Shown piece after piece: positions 1-5,895 of a stretch of 8,238 nucleotides of DNA. Numbering within the stretch: the first letter of the stretch is position 1; each line of letters opens with the position of its first letter. The stretch is from Microcaldota archaeon. GTDB taxonomy: Archaea > Micrarchaeota > Micrarchaeia > Micrarchaeales > Micrarchaeaceae. Made by a program: the position numbers and the translations under genes. The notes under the pieces are model-generated. The model was given only the letters and a program-made list of their open reading frames with translations. It was not told the origin of the DNA and ran no database searches. The stretch spans positions 1 to 8,238 of the forward strand of contig JASHUQ010000027.1 in NCBI GenBank assembly GCA_030039935.1. Reading direction: 5' to 3'.

Positions 1-398
1 ATCTGCCCTATGCTCCCCTTCAGTATGTCGCTGCCGTTAAGCGCCTCATTTCCATTCACAAATCCCTGGAACCTTCCCTGGCTTTCTATTATTGATATCG
101 TCTGGTTTATCTCTGTTGGAGACACGCTTGGTATTGTCACATACACCTCGCTTGTTCCTATTCCCTCTACGCTCACCTCCTTAAGGCCGAAGGTTGACAC
201 CCTTTGCTGAAGTGCGGTGATCAGCGAGCTCATCGCGCTCGCATTGAGGCCGTGCTCCAATGTTATGGGAATCTGTGTTCCTCCGGCAAACTCTATTCCA
301 AAATGTATCCCATAATGGACATCAAGTATTCCTAGAATCGCAACTATGACTATCAATGTCAGAATCCTCCTATCCTTTATGTAAGACATTGCCTTCAT
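1..398 (-). CDS. secD: SecD, protein-export membrane protein (N-terminal 132 residues, cut by window edge)
   Basis: SecD works with SecF in the cytoplasmic membrane to help proteins through the SecYE channel from the outer face. The visible part has a basic N-terminus, one transmembrane helix (about residues 12-28), then the conserved post-helix segment FGIEFAGGTQI (33-43), which matches the G-x-D/E-F-x-GG motif of SecD/SecF. The stretch RVSTFGLKEVSVEG (66-79) fits the start of the external P1 domain. Sequons for N-glycosylation occur at N52, N98 and N121. The start codon ATG at 398 overlaps the secF stop as ATGA, and GAGGGAG at 404-410 lies 5 nt upstream as a ribosome binding site, so this start is well supported; ATG at 389 (Met4) is the alternative. 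The rest of the gene lies left of the window. Identification rests on these motifs plus the secF neighbour. Confidence 0.93.
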   Translation of the reverse strand, partial: MKAMSYIKDRRILTLIVIVAILGILDVHYGIHFGIEFAGGTQIPITLEHGLNASAMSSLITALQQRVSTFGLKEVSVEGIGTSEVYVTIPSVSPTEINQTISIIESQGRFQGFVNGNEALNGSDILKGSIGQ

Positions 399-1552
399 CT
401 GAGCTCCCTCTTTTTCTTGTACGCAAGGATCATCGGAGTGTTGCCGAACCATGTTGTGAATATATCTGCAACAAGCCCTGCAAGCACAACGCCAGCAATT
501 TCATAATATGTTGGAATGAATGCAAGATATGAGACAACAAGAAGGATGCCGAAAGTTAGTATAGCGGATGATGTCATGGTCATTCCGGTCTTGAATGTGT
601 GGAACGCCCTTTCCGACGGAGTGTCCTCGCTCCTTTTGAGAATTCTTATTGATGAAAGGAGAGAGGTGTCTATGGAATATCCGATAAGCATGAGTATTCC
701 TCCTATGGATGCTATCCCAAGAGGGATTCCAACTATTCCCATGACTCCGAGCGCAACAAGTATGTCGTTTGCCGAGCTGAATACAACCGCAAGGGATGGA
801 ATAGGGCTCCTGAAAACAAAGAACACCGCTATGAAAACAAGGACAAATGCGGCTATTATTATGTCTATCATCTCAGACAGGAAATATGAACCAAGAGTTG
901 GGGTGACATCATTGTATGAATAAGAGGAAAAGCTAACAATTCCTTTAAGATATGATACCACCTTGCTTTCATAATATGAAGAGGCGTTTGTGTAGATTCC
1001 CTGGCCCACGTTCACCATAGATGTAGGATTTGTTGAATTGTATGAAGGAACTGTGACAAGGCCTGCCAAGGATGATGCCTCCAGCGCAATCGAGCTGTTC
1101 ATTGTGCCTATCTCTTTTGTTATGTTTGCCTGCTCTTTGCTTATGTCTGATACCAGAGTTGAATTGCTAGGCTGGCTCTTAAGCTGCTGCTGGTAAGATG
1201 CAAGATAGAACGTGCTGTTCGTGTAGTTTGTATCTGCGCTGTATATCGCGAGCAGATAATTCTGTGCGTTTGCTATGCTCGTATTTGCGTCTATTGTTAT
1301 TGACACCCCTCCTGGAGAAAGTGACACGCTTGCCTGCGCTCCTGGTATCTTTGTGTCTATTGCAGAGGTAAGCGCCCTCACATCCACTGTTGATGTTGTT
1401 TGCAGCTGTATCTGCACTCCTCCTTTGAGGGTTTGGTCGAGCTGTATTCTTGGAATAAAGTACAGGCTGACAAGAAGCATTGCTATTGGTATTATTATGA
1501 AAAGGCGGAAGTTCTTCTTCTCGTAGATGTTGCCGATTGCCATTAGAATCAT
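395..1552 (-). CDS. secF: SecF, protein-export membrane protein with enlarged external domain
   Basis: Partner of SecD in the archaeal Sec export machinery. The 385 residues show the SecF layout: helix 1 (about 15-33), the segment LDQTLKGGVQIQL (38-50) containing the conserved GG motif, a long external domain (about 45-225), then five helices between about 228 and 380. Helix 4 holds GYSIDT (291-296), the SecF signature with the membrane-buried Asp295; ND at 262-263 lies in helix 3. From memory, archaeal SecF proteins are usually near 280-300 residues; the excess here is in the external domain, which has eight N-X-S/T sequons (N90, N109, N112, N130, N143, N152, N172, N189). The start at 1552 is chosen because a TATA-like box at 1574-1581 lies about 26 bp upstream, as for a leaderless mRNA; ATG at 1543 is possible. 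Its stop overlaps the secD start (ATGA), so the two are probably translationally coupled. Confidence 0.95.
   Translation of the reverse strand: MILMAIGNIYEKKNFRLFIIIPIAMLLVSLYFIPRIQLDQTLKGGVQIQLQTTSTVDVRALTSAIDTKIPGAQASVSLSPGGVSITIDANTSIANAQNYLLAIYSADTNYTNSTFYLASYQQQLKSQPSNSTLVSDISKEQANITKEIGTMNSSIALEASSLAGLVTVPSYNSTNPTSMVNVGQGIYTNASSYYESKVVSYLKGIVSFSSYSYNDVTPTLGSYFLSEMIDIIIAAFVLVFIAVFFVFRSPIPSLAVVFSSANDILVALGVMGIVGIPLGIASIGGILMLIGYSIDTSLLSSIRILKRSEDTPSERAFHTFKTGMTMTSSAILTFGILLVVSYLAFIPTYYEIAGVVLAGLVADIFTTWFGNTPMILAYKKKRELR
404..410 (-). promoter_or_regulatory. Shine-Dalgarno site for secD
   Basis: GAGGGAG on the minus strand, 5 nt before the secD ATG and inside the last codons of secF. It supports the overlapping ATGA start and coupled translation. 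Confidence 0.6.
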
Positions 1553-1570
1553 TGATTTATCTGTTATATT

Positions 1571-1583
1571 TGATAAATAAAAC
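1571..1583 (-). promoter_or_regulatory. TATA-box promoter of secF-secD
   Basis: On the minus strand the sequence reads GTTTTATTTATCA. The box TTTATTTA (1574-1581) is centred about 26 bp before the secF ATG at 1552, the distance expected if transcription starts at the initiation codon. This suggests a leaderless secFD mRNA transcribed separately from the small gene upstream. Visual match only. Confidence 0.5.
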
Positions 1584-1618
1584 TAAATATGCAATAAATG
1601 GAAGAGAAGAGGAACAGA

Positions 1619-1903
1619 CTATGCGTATCTTCTCATGAGTTTCAGATGCAGCGATGAAGAGAATCCATAGACTATAACGAACAATGATAGAAGCACGAGC
1701 GCCCATCCGAAGAATCCCTCAATGCTCAAGGACTGCGGGACAAGCGTTATTAGAAATATGCCCATCATGAAAAGGTATATCGCCCAGAATATTCCCCTGA
1801 ATATGTGCCATCCAGAGTGCCTTTCCTGATAATGTAATTGTCTTCTGTAGCTCAGTTCCGGGTCTATCATTATTATCTGTCTAGAAGGTTTCCTCTCAGC
1901 CAT
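1619..1903 (-). CDS. Small two-helix membrane protein of unknown function (94 aa)
   Basis: Not recognised as a named family. The 94 residues begin with a polar, charged cytoplasmic segment (about 1-33, containing RQLHYQERHSGWH), followed by two hydrophobic helices (about 34-56 and 63-83) joined by a short loop LVPQSLSIEG, and end in a basic tail LKLMRRYA. By the positive-inside rule both ends should be cytoplasmic. The frame stays open upstream to 2020, but that extension runs through the promoter region and into the antisense of the RIO1 start, so ATG at 1903 is preferred. It is divergent from RIO1 (61 bp apart) and lies 66 bp upstream of secF on the same strand. A role linked to the membrane or Sec function would be a guess from position only. 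Confidence 0.7.
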   Translation of the reverse strand: MAERKPSRQIIMIDPELSYRRQLHYQERHSGWHIFRGIFWAIYLFMMGIFLITLVPQSLSIEGFFGWALVLLSLFVIVYGFSSSLHLKLMRRYA

Positions 1904-1933
1904 TGTTTCACTAATATATATTCTACGCAAAGG

Positions 1934-1942
1934 GTTAAAAAT
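1934..1942 (+). promoter_or_regulatory. TATA-box promoter of the RIO1 gene (shared divergent region)
   Basis: GTTAAAAAT with a purine-rich BRE-like stretch (CAAAGG, 1928-1933) just upstream. The TTAAAAAT box centre lies about 27 bp before the RIO1 ATG at 1965, which fits a leaderless transcript. The same AT-rich stretch, read on the minus strand as ATTTTTAAC, lies about 34 bp before the divergent small gene at 1903 and could serve it; a second AT-rich run at 1912-1921 is too close to that start for a TATA box. Confidence 0.5.
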
Positions 1943-1964
1943 CCTGTGTAAACGAAATGCTAAT

Positions 1965-2750
1965 ATGGCAAGAATGCGGTCAAAGAGGCATAGGCAGGAA
2001 AGAGAAGAATACATGCTCAAGGAGCAGAAGAAGGTAGACCAGGGAATATTTGATACCCAGACAATGGTCTACCTTAGCAAGTTCTTCAACAAAGGGATAG
2101 TATCAAAACTCGAGTTCATAATAGCGAGAGGAAAAGAGGCAGACCTGTATCTTGCAGATTCAGGGAAATCAGACGTTGTAAACGGAGAGGACGTGGTTGT
2201 GCTAAAGTTCTTCAGGATAGAGGCCTCGGCATTTCTGAAAATGTCAAAATACATAATCGGAGATCCAAGATTTTCCAGACAGATAGGAAAAAGCAGGAAG
2301 TTCATAATAAACACATGGTGCAAGAAAGAATTCGGAAATCTAAGAATAGCGAGCATTGCGGGAGTCCATGTCCCAAGGCCATATATGTTCAATGGAAACA
2401 TTATTGCAATGGAGTTCATAGGAGATGAAGGAAAGCCAGCTCCAGCAATGAAAGATGTAATTTTAGAAGATCCTGAAACTATAGAGGATCTTATAATAGA
2501 AGGCATTAGGAAAATGTACATAAGGAAGCTTGTTCACGGGGATGTAAGCGAGTTCAACATACTTATAAGGAAAGGAATCCCTTATTTCATAGATTTCGGC
2601 CAGGCTGTTGTAACAAGGCATCCAAACGCAAATGAATTTCTTGTAAGGGATGTGAAAAACACGATAAACTATTTTTGGAAAAATTACAAAGTAAAGAAGG
2701 ACTTCGATGAGGTATACAAATACATAGTATCTGACTCATCCGATATGTGA
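1965..2750 (+). CDS. rio1: RIO1-family atypical serine kinase/ATPase
   Basis: RIO1 proteins are atypical kinases/ATPases that act in the cytoplasm in late maturation of the small ribosomal subunit. The 261 residues show the family elements in order: a basic N-terminal tail (1-25), the ATP-binding loop RGKEADLYLA (55-64), the ATP-contacting lysine in VVLKFFR (Lys81), the conserved KEFGNL (121-126), the hinge region AMEFIG (148-153) followed by PAP, the catalytic loop HGDVSEFNIL (191-200, Asp193, Asn198), and the metal-binding segment IDFGQAV (209-215, Asp210) followed by the RIO signature HPNANEFLVRDV. RIO2 is unlikely because there is no N-terminal winged helix. The start at 1965 sits 27 bp after a TATA box. 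The 3' end overlaps the convergent thiI gene by 15 bp. Confidence 0.95.
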   Translation: MARMRSKRHRQEREEYMLKEQKKVDQGIFDTQTMVYLSKFFNKGIVSKLEFIIARGKEADLYLADSGKSDVVNGEDVVVLKFFRIEASAFLKMSKYIIGDPRFSRQIGKSRKFIINTWCKKEFGNLRIASIAGVHVPRPYMFNGNIIAMEFIGDEGKPAPAMKDVILEDPETIEDLIIEGIRKMYIRKLVHGDVSEFNILIRKGIPYFIDFGQAVVTRHPNANEFLVRDVKNTINYFWKNYKVKKDFDEVYKYIVSDSSDM

Positions 2751-3872
2751 AGCAAGCCCGATGGTCCTTTTAAGCGCCTCATCCAGCTTGCAATCCCTGT
2801 AAAGCTCGGATACCAGCTTAGCGTTCATGTTTGTCGATGGATTGCTCACCCCTATTGAGCAAACGTCCTTGTACTTCTTTATTGATATGCCGTATGTTCC
2901 GAGCGCTTTTGCCTGTTCTATTATCTCTTTTTTGTCAAAGCCTGTAAGCGGCCTTAGGATTATATAGCCGATGCCGTGCTGAGAGGCTGTCATGTTGCCT
3001 ATTGTCTGCGATGCAACCTGGCCAAGGCTCTCCCCAGTAACTATCGCATTTGCGTGCTCTTTCCTTGCAATCTCGGTAGCGAGCTCGTAAAGAAACCTTC
3101 TAAACAGCACAAGCTCATGCCTCCTTTGTACCTTCATGGTTGCGGATTGGAAAACATATGAGGGAGCATAGTATACGCTCTTTTTTTGATTGTACCTTGA
3201 AAGAACATCGATCAAGTTTTTCATTTTTGATTCCTCCGCACTTTTGTTGTTATCGAATGCATGCATATGTAGGTATACCACGTCTAGGCCTCTCTTCATG
3301 GCGTAGAACGAGGCAACTGGTGAGTCTATCCCGCCAGAAAGGAGCACTATCGCCTTGCCGGATGAGCCAACAGGAAGCCCCCCAATTCCATTTATTTTTT
3401 CTGATGAGATGAGAGTTCCGTTCCTTGTAACATTGATCAACAGCTCTTTTTTCGAGCTTTTGTCTATCTTGAAGTTTATCGATTTGGATTTCCTTATGAA
3501 CTCGCTCACTATCTCATACGAATTGAAACTTGTTCCCTTGTAAGACCTATTTGCCACTATCCTTACTGTTTCTTTCTTTGTCAGCGTCTTGTTTGCAGCT
3601 TTTGTTATCTGCCCAAGCGAATTCTTTGAAATCATCACCCGTCCAAACCAAGATATTCCGGGAATATACCTGAGTTTTTCCACAGCCTTATCCATATTCT
3701 TTTCATTTGAAAAATGTATCAGCAGCCTGTCTCTTTCATCAACAACCTTTGGCTCGCAGTCGTCCAGTGCTGTTTTTATGTTTTCAATCAACCTTTTAAT
3801 GAATATTCCCCTGTTCCTTCCCTTAAGCCAGAGCTCGCCATAGTGCACAACAACAGCATCGTATTTTACCAA
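2736..3872 (-). CDS. thiI: ThiI, tRNA 4-thiouridine (s4U8) synthetase without rhodanese domain
   Basis: ThiI adenylates uridine 8 of tRNA and replaces its oxygen with sulfur. The product (378 aa from this start) has an N-terminal ferredoxin-like region starting VKYDAVVVHYGELWLKGRNR, as in ThiI, then a THUMP tRNA-binding domain (about 55-165), then the PP-loop ATPase with SGGIDSP (179-185) and the conserved TGESLGQVASQT (279-290) and RPL (307-309). One late cysteine in KDVCSIG (Cys338) matches the position of E. coli Cys344. No rhodanese domain follows, and there is no CXXC pair of the kind described for methanogen ThiI. The start is uncertain: no ATG is available at the N-terminus, and TTG at 3872 fits family alignment and an AT box about 26 bp upstream; TTG at 3884 would add four residues. 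The gene overlaps RIO1 tail to tail. Confidence 0.93.
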   Translation of the reverse strand: MVKYDAVVVHYGELWLKGRNRGIFIKRLIENIKTALDDCEPKVVDERDRLLIHFSNEKNMDKAVEKLRYIPGISWFGRVMISKNSLGQITKAANKTLTKKETVRIVANRSYKGTSFNSYEIVSEFIRKSKSINFKIDKSSKKELLINVTRNGTLISSEKINGIGGLPVGSSGKAIVLLSGGIDSPVASFYAMKRGLDVVYLHMHAFDNNKSAEESKMKNLIDVLSRYNQKKSVYYAPSYVFQSATMKVQRRHELVLFRRFLYELATEIARKEHANAIVTGESLGQVASQTIGNMTASQHGIGYIILRPLTGFDKKEIIEQAKALGTYGISIKKYKDVCSIGVSNPSTNMNAKLVSELYRDCKLDEALKRTIGLASHIG

Positions 3873-3884
3873 AGCACCACACAA

Positions 3885-3937
3885 AGAAAGCTATAATAAT
3901 ATCAATCTATCATTAAAAAGATTAATTAAATGGTTCT
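3885..3937. promoter_or_regulatory. Divergent promoter region between thiI and secE
   Basis: A very AT-rich stretch between two divergent genes. On the minus strand ATTATTATAG (3891-3900) lies about 24-28 bp before the TTG at 3872 and could be the thiI TATA box. On the plus strand TTAAAAAG (3913-3920) is only about 21 bp before the secE ATG, and the AATAATAT run (about 3895-3902) is about 40 bp before it, so the secE box cannot be assigned with confidence. Confidence 0.4.
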
Positions 3938-4135
3938 ATGTCGCTGATAACAAGGTTCAAGAATTTCATTGACAATGCAAGGCATATATTGTATGTTAGC
4001 TACAAGCCCACTCCAGACAGATTCAAGAGAACCGCAAAGCTGATAATAATAGGAATACTTGTCATCGGAACTATGGGATTCGTGATCGCCATAATAGTCT
4101 CTCTTGCTACTACAGGAGGTTTTTCCCTTATATGA
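3938..4135 (+). CDS. secE: SecE / Sec61-gamma subunit of the protein-conducting channel
   Basis: SecE clamps the two halves of SecY and is an essential part of the translocation channel in the cytoplasmic membrane. The 65-residue length and layout are those of archaeal SecE: an amphipathic N-terminal helix (MSLITRFKNFIDNARHIL), the conserved hinge VSYKPTPDRFKRTAK (20-34) matching the family's K/R-P-T/D segment, and one tail-anchor transmembrane helix (about 35-57) with the IIG-GxxGFVI pattern. In many archaea secE precedes spt5/nusG and rpl11; here it instead overlaps an NFACT-R gene by ATGA (4132-4135). No clear Shine-Dalgarno precedes the ATG, so a leaderless or short-leader mRNA is likely. 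Confidence 0.93.
   Translation: MSLITRFKNFIDNARHILYVSYKPTPDRFKRTAKLIIIGILVIGTMGFVIAIIVSLATTGGFSLI
4115..4120 (+). promoter_or_regulatory. Shine-Dalgarno site for the NFACT-R gene, inside secE
   Basis: GGAGGT, a full match to the anti-SD core, embedded in the secE codons for Thr-Gly-Gly and 11 nt before the ATG at 4132. It points to independent or coupled initiation of the second gene of the operon and supports that start. Confidence 0.65.
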
Positions 4136-4914
4136 AAATCAAAATAGATTTTACCAAGAGCGCACAGGAGAACGCCGACATTTTCTACAACAAGTCGAAG
4201 AGGCTTGCCAAGAAGAGGCTTGGAGCACAGGAGGCGATAAAACAGCTAGAGAAAAGGATGAAGAATGCGCAATCGCTGAGCATTGCAAAAGAGGAAAGGA
4301 TTGTAGTTAAAAAACAGGAGAGCGAATGGTACGAGAAGTTCAGATGGTCGTTCACGAGCAATCACATGCTTGTTATAGGCGGAAGGGACGCGCAGCAAAA
4401 CGAGCTAATCAACTCGAGGCATTTCGAAGACAACGACCTTTTCTTCCATGCTGACATATTCGGCGCCTCTGTAACTGTATTGAAGAATGGTGCTGATTCT
4501 TCAAAAGAAATAAGGGAGGAGGTTGCCCAGCTTGCAGCCTGTTATTCAAGCGCATGGAAGGACATGCTGCATTCAGTGGATGTATACGCTATGAAAAGGA
4601 ACCAGGTAAGCAAATCGAGGAGCAAGGGGTCTCTTGCAACTGGTAGCTTTCTTCTTTCCGGAGAGAGGGAATGGTTCAGGAATACGCAGTTATCGCTTGT
4701 TCTCTTTGTCAAAGGCGATAAAATCAATGTCGCATCTGAGAAATCTTTCTACAAGATGAAAGAGAATGGTGTTTCATTTGGCAGGCACGTTCTTGTGAAA
4801 CAGGGAAATGTGAAGAAATCGGATGTTGCAAAGAAAATATCAAAAGAACTGAATTTCAATGACATAGATTCAATAATGCAGCAGCTTCCTTCAGGAGAGT
4901 TCAAGATAAGCTAG
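4132..4914 (+). CDS. Stand-alone NFACT-R domain protein (C-terminal half of Rqc2/Tae2/RqcH-type factor)
   Basis: NFACT proteins (Rqc2/NEMF/RqcH) bind the large subunit holding a stalled peptidyl-tRNA. Here the 260 residues begin with the helical segment that usually follows the NFACT-N and HhH regions (IDFTKSAQENADIFYNKSKR, 5-24, with a charged coiled-coil-like stretch to about 62), then the NFACT-R (DUF814) domain: WYEKFRW (66-72), IGGRDAQQNE (82-91), the signature DLFFHADIFGAS (102-113), CYSSAW (137-142), and QVSKSRSKGSLATGSF (158-173). The tail IMQQLPSGEFKI is also typical. What is missing is the N-terminal NFACT-N domain (with the conserved Asp-Arg pair needed for tail synthesis) and the HhH module; no such frame exists upstream, where secE lies. 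A partner N-half may be encoded elsewhere. The start is fixed by the ATGA overlap with secE and the SD at 4115. Confidence 0.9.
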   Translation: MKIKIDFTKSAQENADIFYNKSKRLAKKRLGAQEAIKQLEKRMKNAQSLSIAKEERIVVKKQESEWYEKFRWSFTSNHMLVIGGRDAQQNELINSRHFEDNDLFFHADIFGASVTVLKNGADSSKEIREEVAQLAACYSSAWKDMLHSVDVYAMKRNQVSKSRSKGSLATGSFLLSGEREWFRNTQLSLVLFVKGDKINVASEKSFYKMKENGVSFGRHVLVKQGNVKKSDVAKKISKELNFNDIDSIMQQLPSGEFKIS

Positions 4915-4930
4915 GCAAAGCGAATCTCAA

Positions 4931-4943
4931 CTAATAAATATTT
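4931..4943 (+). promoter_or_regulatory. TATA-like promoter for the gene at 4968
   Basis: CTAATAAATATTT, with the AATAAATA core centred about 31 bp before the ATG at 4968. This predicts a 5' leader of about 5 nt and no room for a Shine-Dalgarno. Visual match only. Confidence 0.45.
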
Positions 4944-4967
4944 GGGAATCTAATCATCCTTGATATA

Positions 4968-5798
4968 ATGGCATCAAGAGCGGTTGCAATGACTGCGGAA
5001 ACCTTTGCGCCAAGAAGGATAGCGATTGTTGATAAAGGGCCTATTGACACAATATGGGAAACGAGAAAGGTCAGAGCCCTCACAGAGCGCGTATTTTCCA
5101 GGCATTGGATAGCAGCAGAGGGCAAGGATGGGATAACAGACTGGTTTGATAAACACGAAAAGGAGCTTGGTTTCAATGATGAACTCAATATAAGTAGGCC
5201 GATTTTCGTAGCAAGAGATAGCATAAGCCGAGAGCCTATCGGCGCAATAATCGCCATGATAGACAGTAGACCTGAAGCAAAGATGAGCTTCTTTTTTGCT
5301 CTGCCAGAATACGGGGATAGAGCAATGATCGATTTGTTAAGAAATTTCGAGTGGTGGGCTGCTAGCAGCAAAACCAAAAAAGTCGGCGAAGATAAAAGAC
5401 AAAGATATAAAATCCGCAAACATGTTTACAAAGGGCGCTGGGAAATCGAAATACCTGTCCTCGAAAAATTTGGCTACTATAACGGAAAATATAAAGACCC
5501 GGTAGAGGCTAAGATACCAGAAGAAAAAAGGGTGCGGCAGCTCTTGGTAAGGGATTTTAGAAAAACATACTGGCCGGTCAACCCAGAAGATATTGCAAAG
5601 CCAATAATGCTACCAGTTGTTGAAGCCAAAGCACCAAAAATCGAAGCTAAGCTGCGTGTAGGCATGCCTGTTGGAAAAGGCAGAAGAATCGAGCTCAGAG
5701 TGGAAAGCAATTCTATTTATCTTCTTTTCCTTAGAAGCGGAAATGCGGAAGGCGAGAGGATAGTGCAGAAAATATTGTCCATGATAGACAGGAAATAA
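4968..5798 (+). CDS. Unrecognised soluble protein, possibly a degenerate GNAT-fold N-terminal domain
   Basis: 276 residues, no signal peptide or membrane segment. Not firmly recognised. Residues 35-175 can be laid on the GNAT acetyltransferase pattern: a first helix region (RKVRALTERVFSRHW), a strand pair IFVARDS...EPIGAIIAMID (79-99), a strand FFFALPEYG (108-116) running into a helix DRAMIDLLRNFEWWAA (117-132), and LEKFGYYNG (165-173), which resembles the terminal YEKLGF segment. However, the acetyl-CoA-binding Q/R-x-x-G-x-G/A motif is not intact, so catalysis is doubtful and the match is inference. A basic linker (EAKAPKIEAK, 219-228) leads to a small alpha/beta C-terminal part (230-276). 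It stands alone, 53 bp after the NFACT-R gene with its own promoter. ATG at 4968 is preferred by promoter spacing; ATG at 4989 is possible. Confidence 0.75.
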   Translation: MASRAVAMTAETFAPRRIAIVDKGPIDTIWETRKVRALTERVFSRHWIAAEGKDGITDWFDKHEKELGFNDELNISRPIFVARDSISREPIGAIIAMIDSRPEAKMSFFFALPEYGDRAMIDLLRNFEWWAASSKTKKVGEDKRQRYKIRKHVYKGRWEIEIPVLEKFGYYNGKYKDPVEAKIPEEKRVRQLLVRDFRKTYWPVNPEDIAKPIMLPVVEAKAPKIEAKLRVGMPVGKGRRIELRVESNSIYLLFLRSGNAEGERIVQKILSMIDRK

Positions 5799-5821
5799 TC
5801 CAGAAGCTCATTACCAATTTG

Positions 5822-5837
5822 AAAAATATGGATTTTT
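5822..5837 (+). terminator. Possible terminator after the 4968-5798 gene
   Basis: AAAAAT-ATGG-ATTTTT: a 6-bp A/T hairpin whose right arm ends in five T residues, 24 bp after the stop codon. Archaeal termination needs mainly a T-tract, which is present; the stem itself is weak and could be chance in AT-rich DNA. Confidence 0.3.
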
Positions 5838-5855
5838 GACGTAAGCAGCATACAG

Positions 5856-5864
5856 TTTTATAAA
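5856..5864 (+). promoter_or_regulatory. TATA-box promoter of the surface-protein gene
   Basis: TTTTATAAA, a near-consensus archaeal TATA box centred 36 bp before the ATG at 5896. It predicts a 5' leader of about 10 nt that would just include the GGTGGT ribosome-binding site at 5885-5890 (5 nt before the ATG). Among the strongest promoters by eye in this window. Confidence 0.6.
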
Positions 5865-5895
5865 CTATAGCGTTGATAGGGTTTGGTGGTAAAAA

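Noticed and set aside
516..923. Open frame of 135 codons on the plus strand
   Set aside because: It lies wholly antisense to the conserved membrane helices of SecF, and its protein has no domain-like pattern.
1904..2020. Upstream extension of the small two-helix protein by 39 codons
   Set aside because: The extension crosses the divergent promoter region and the start of RIO1 in antisense; its Leu/Arg/Ile-rich sequence looks like translated promoter DNA.
4104..4310. Open frame of 68 codons overlapping secE and the NFACT-R gene
   Set aside because: It is an out-of-frame shadow; the two overlapping genes are both strongly conserved.
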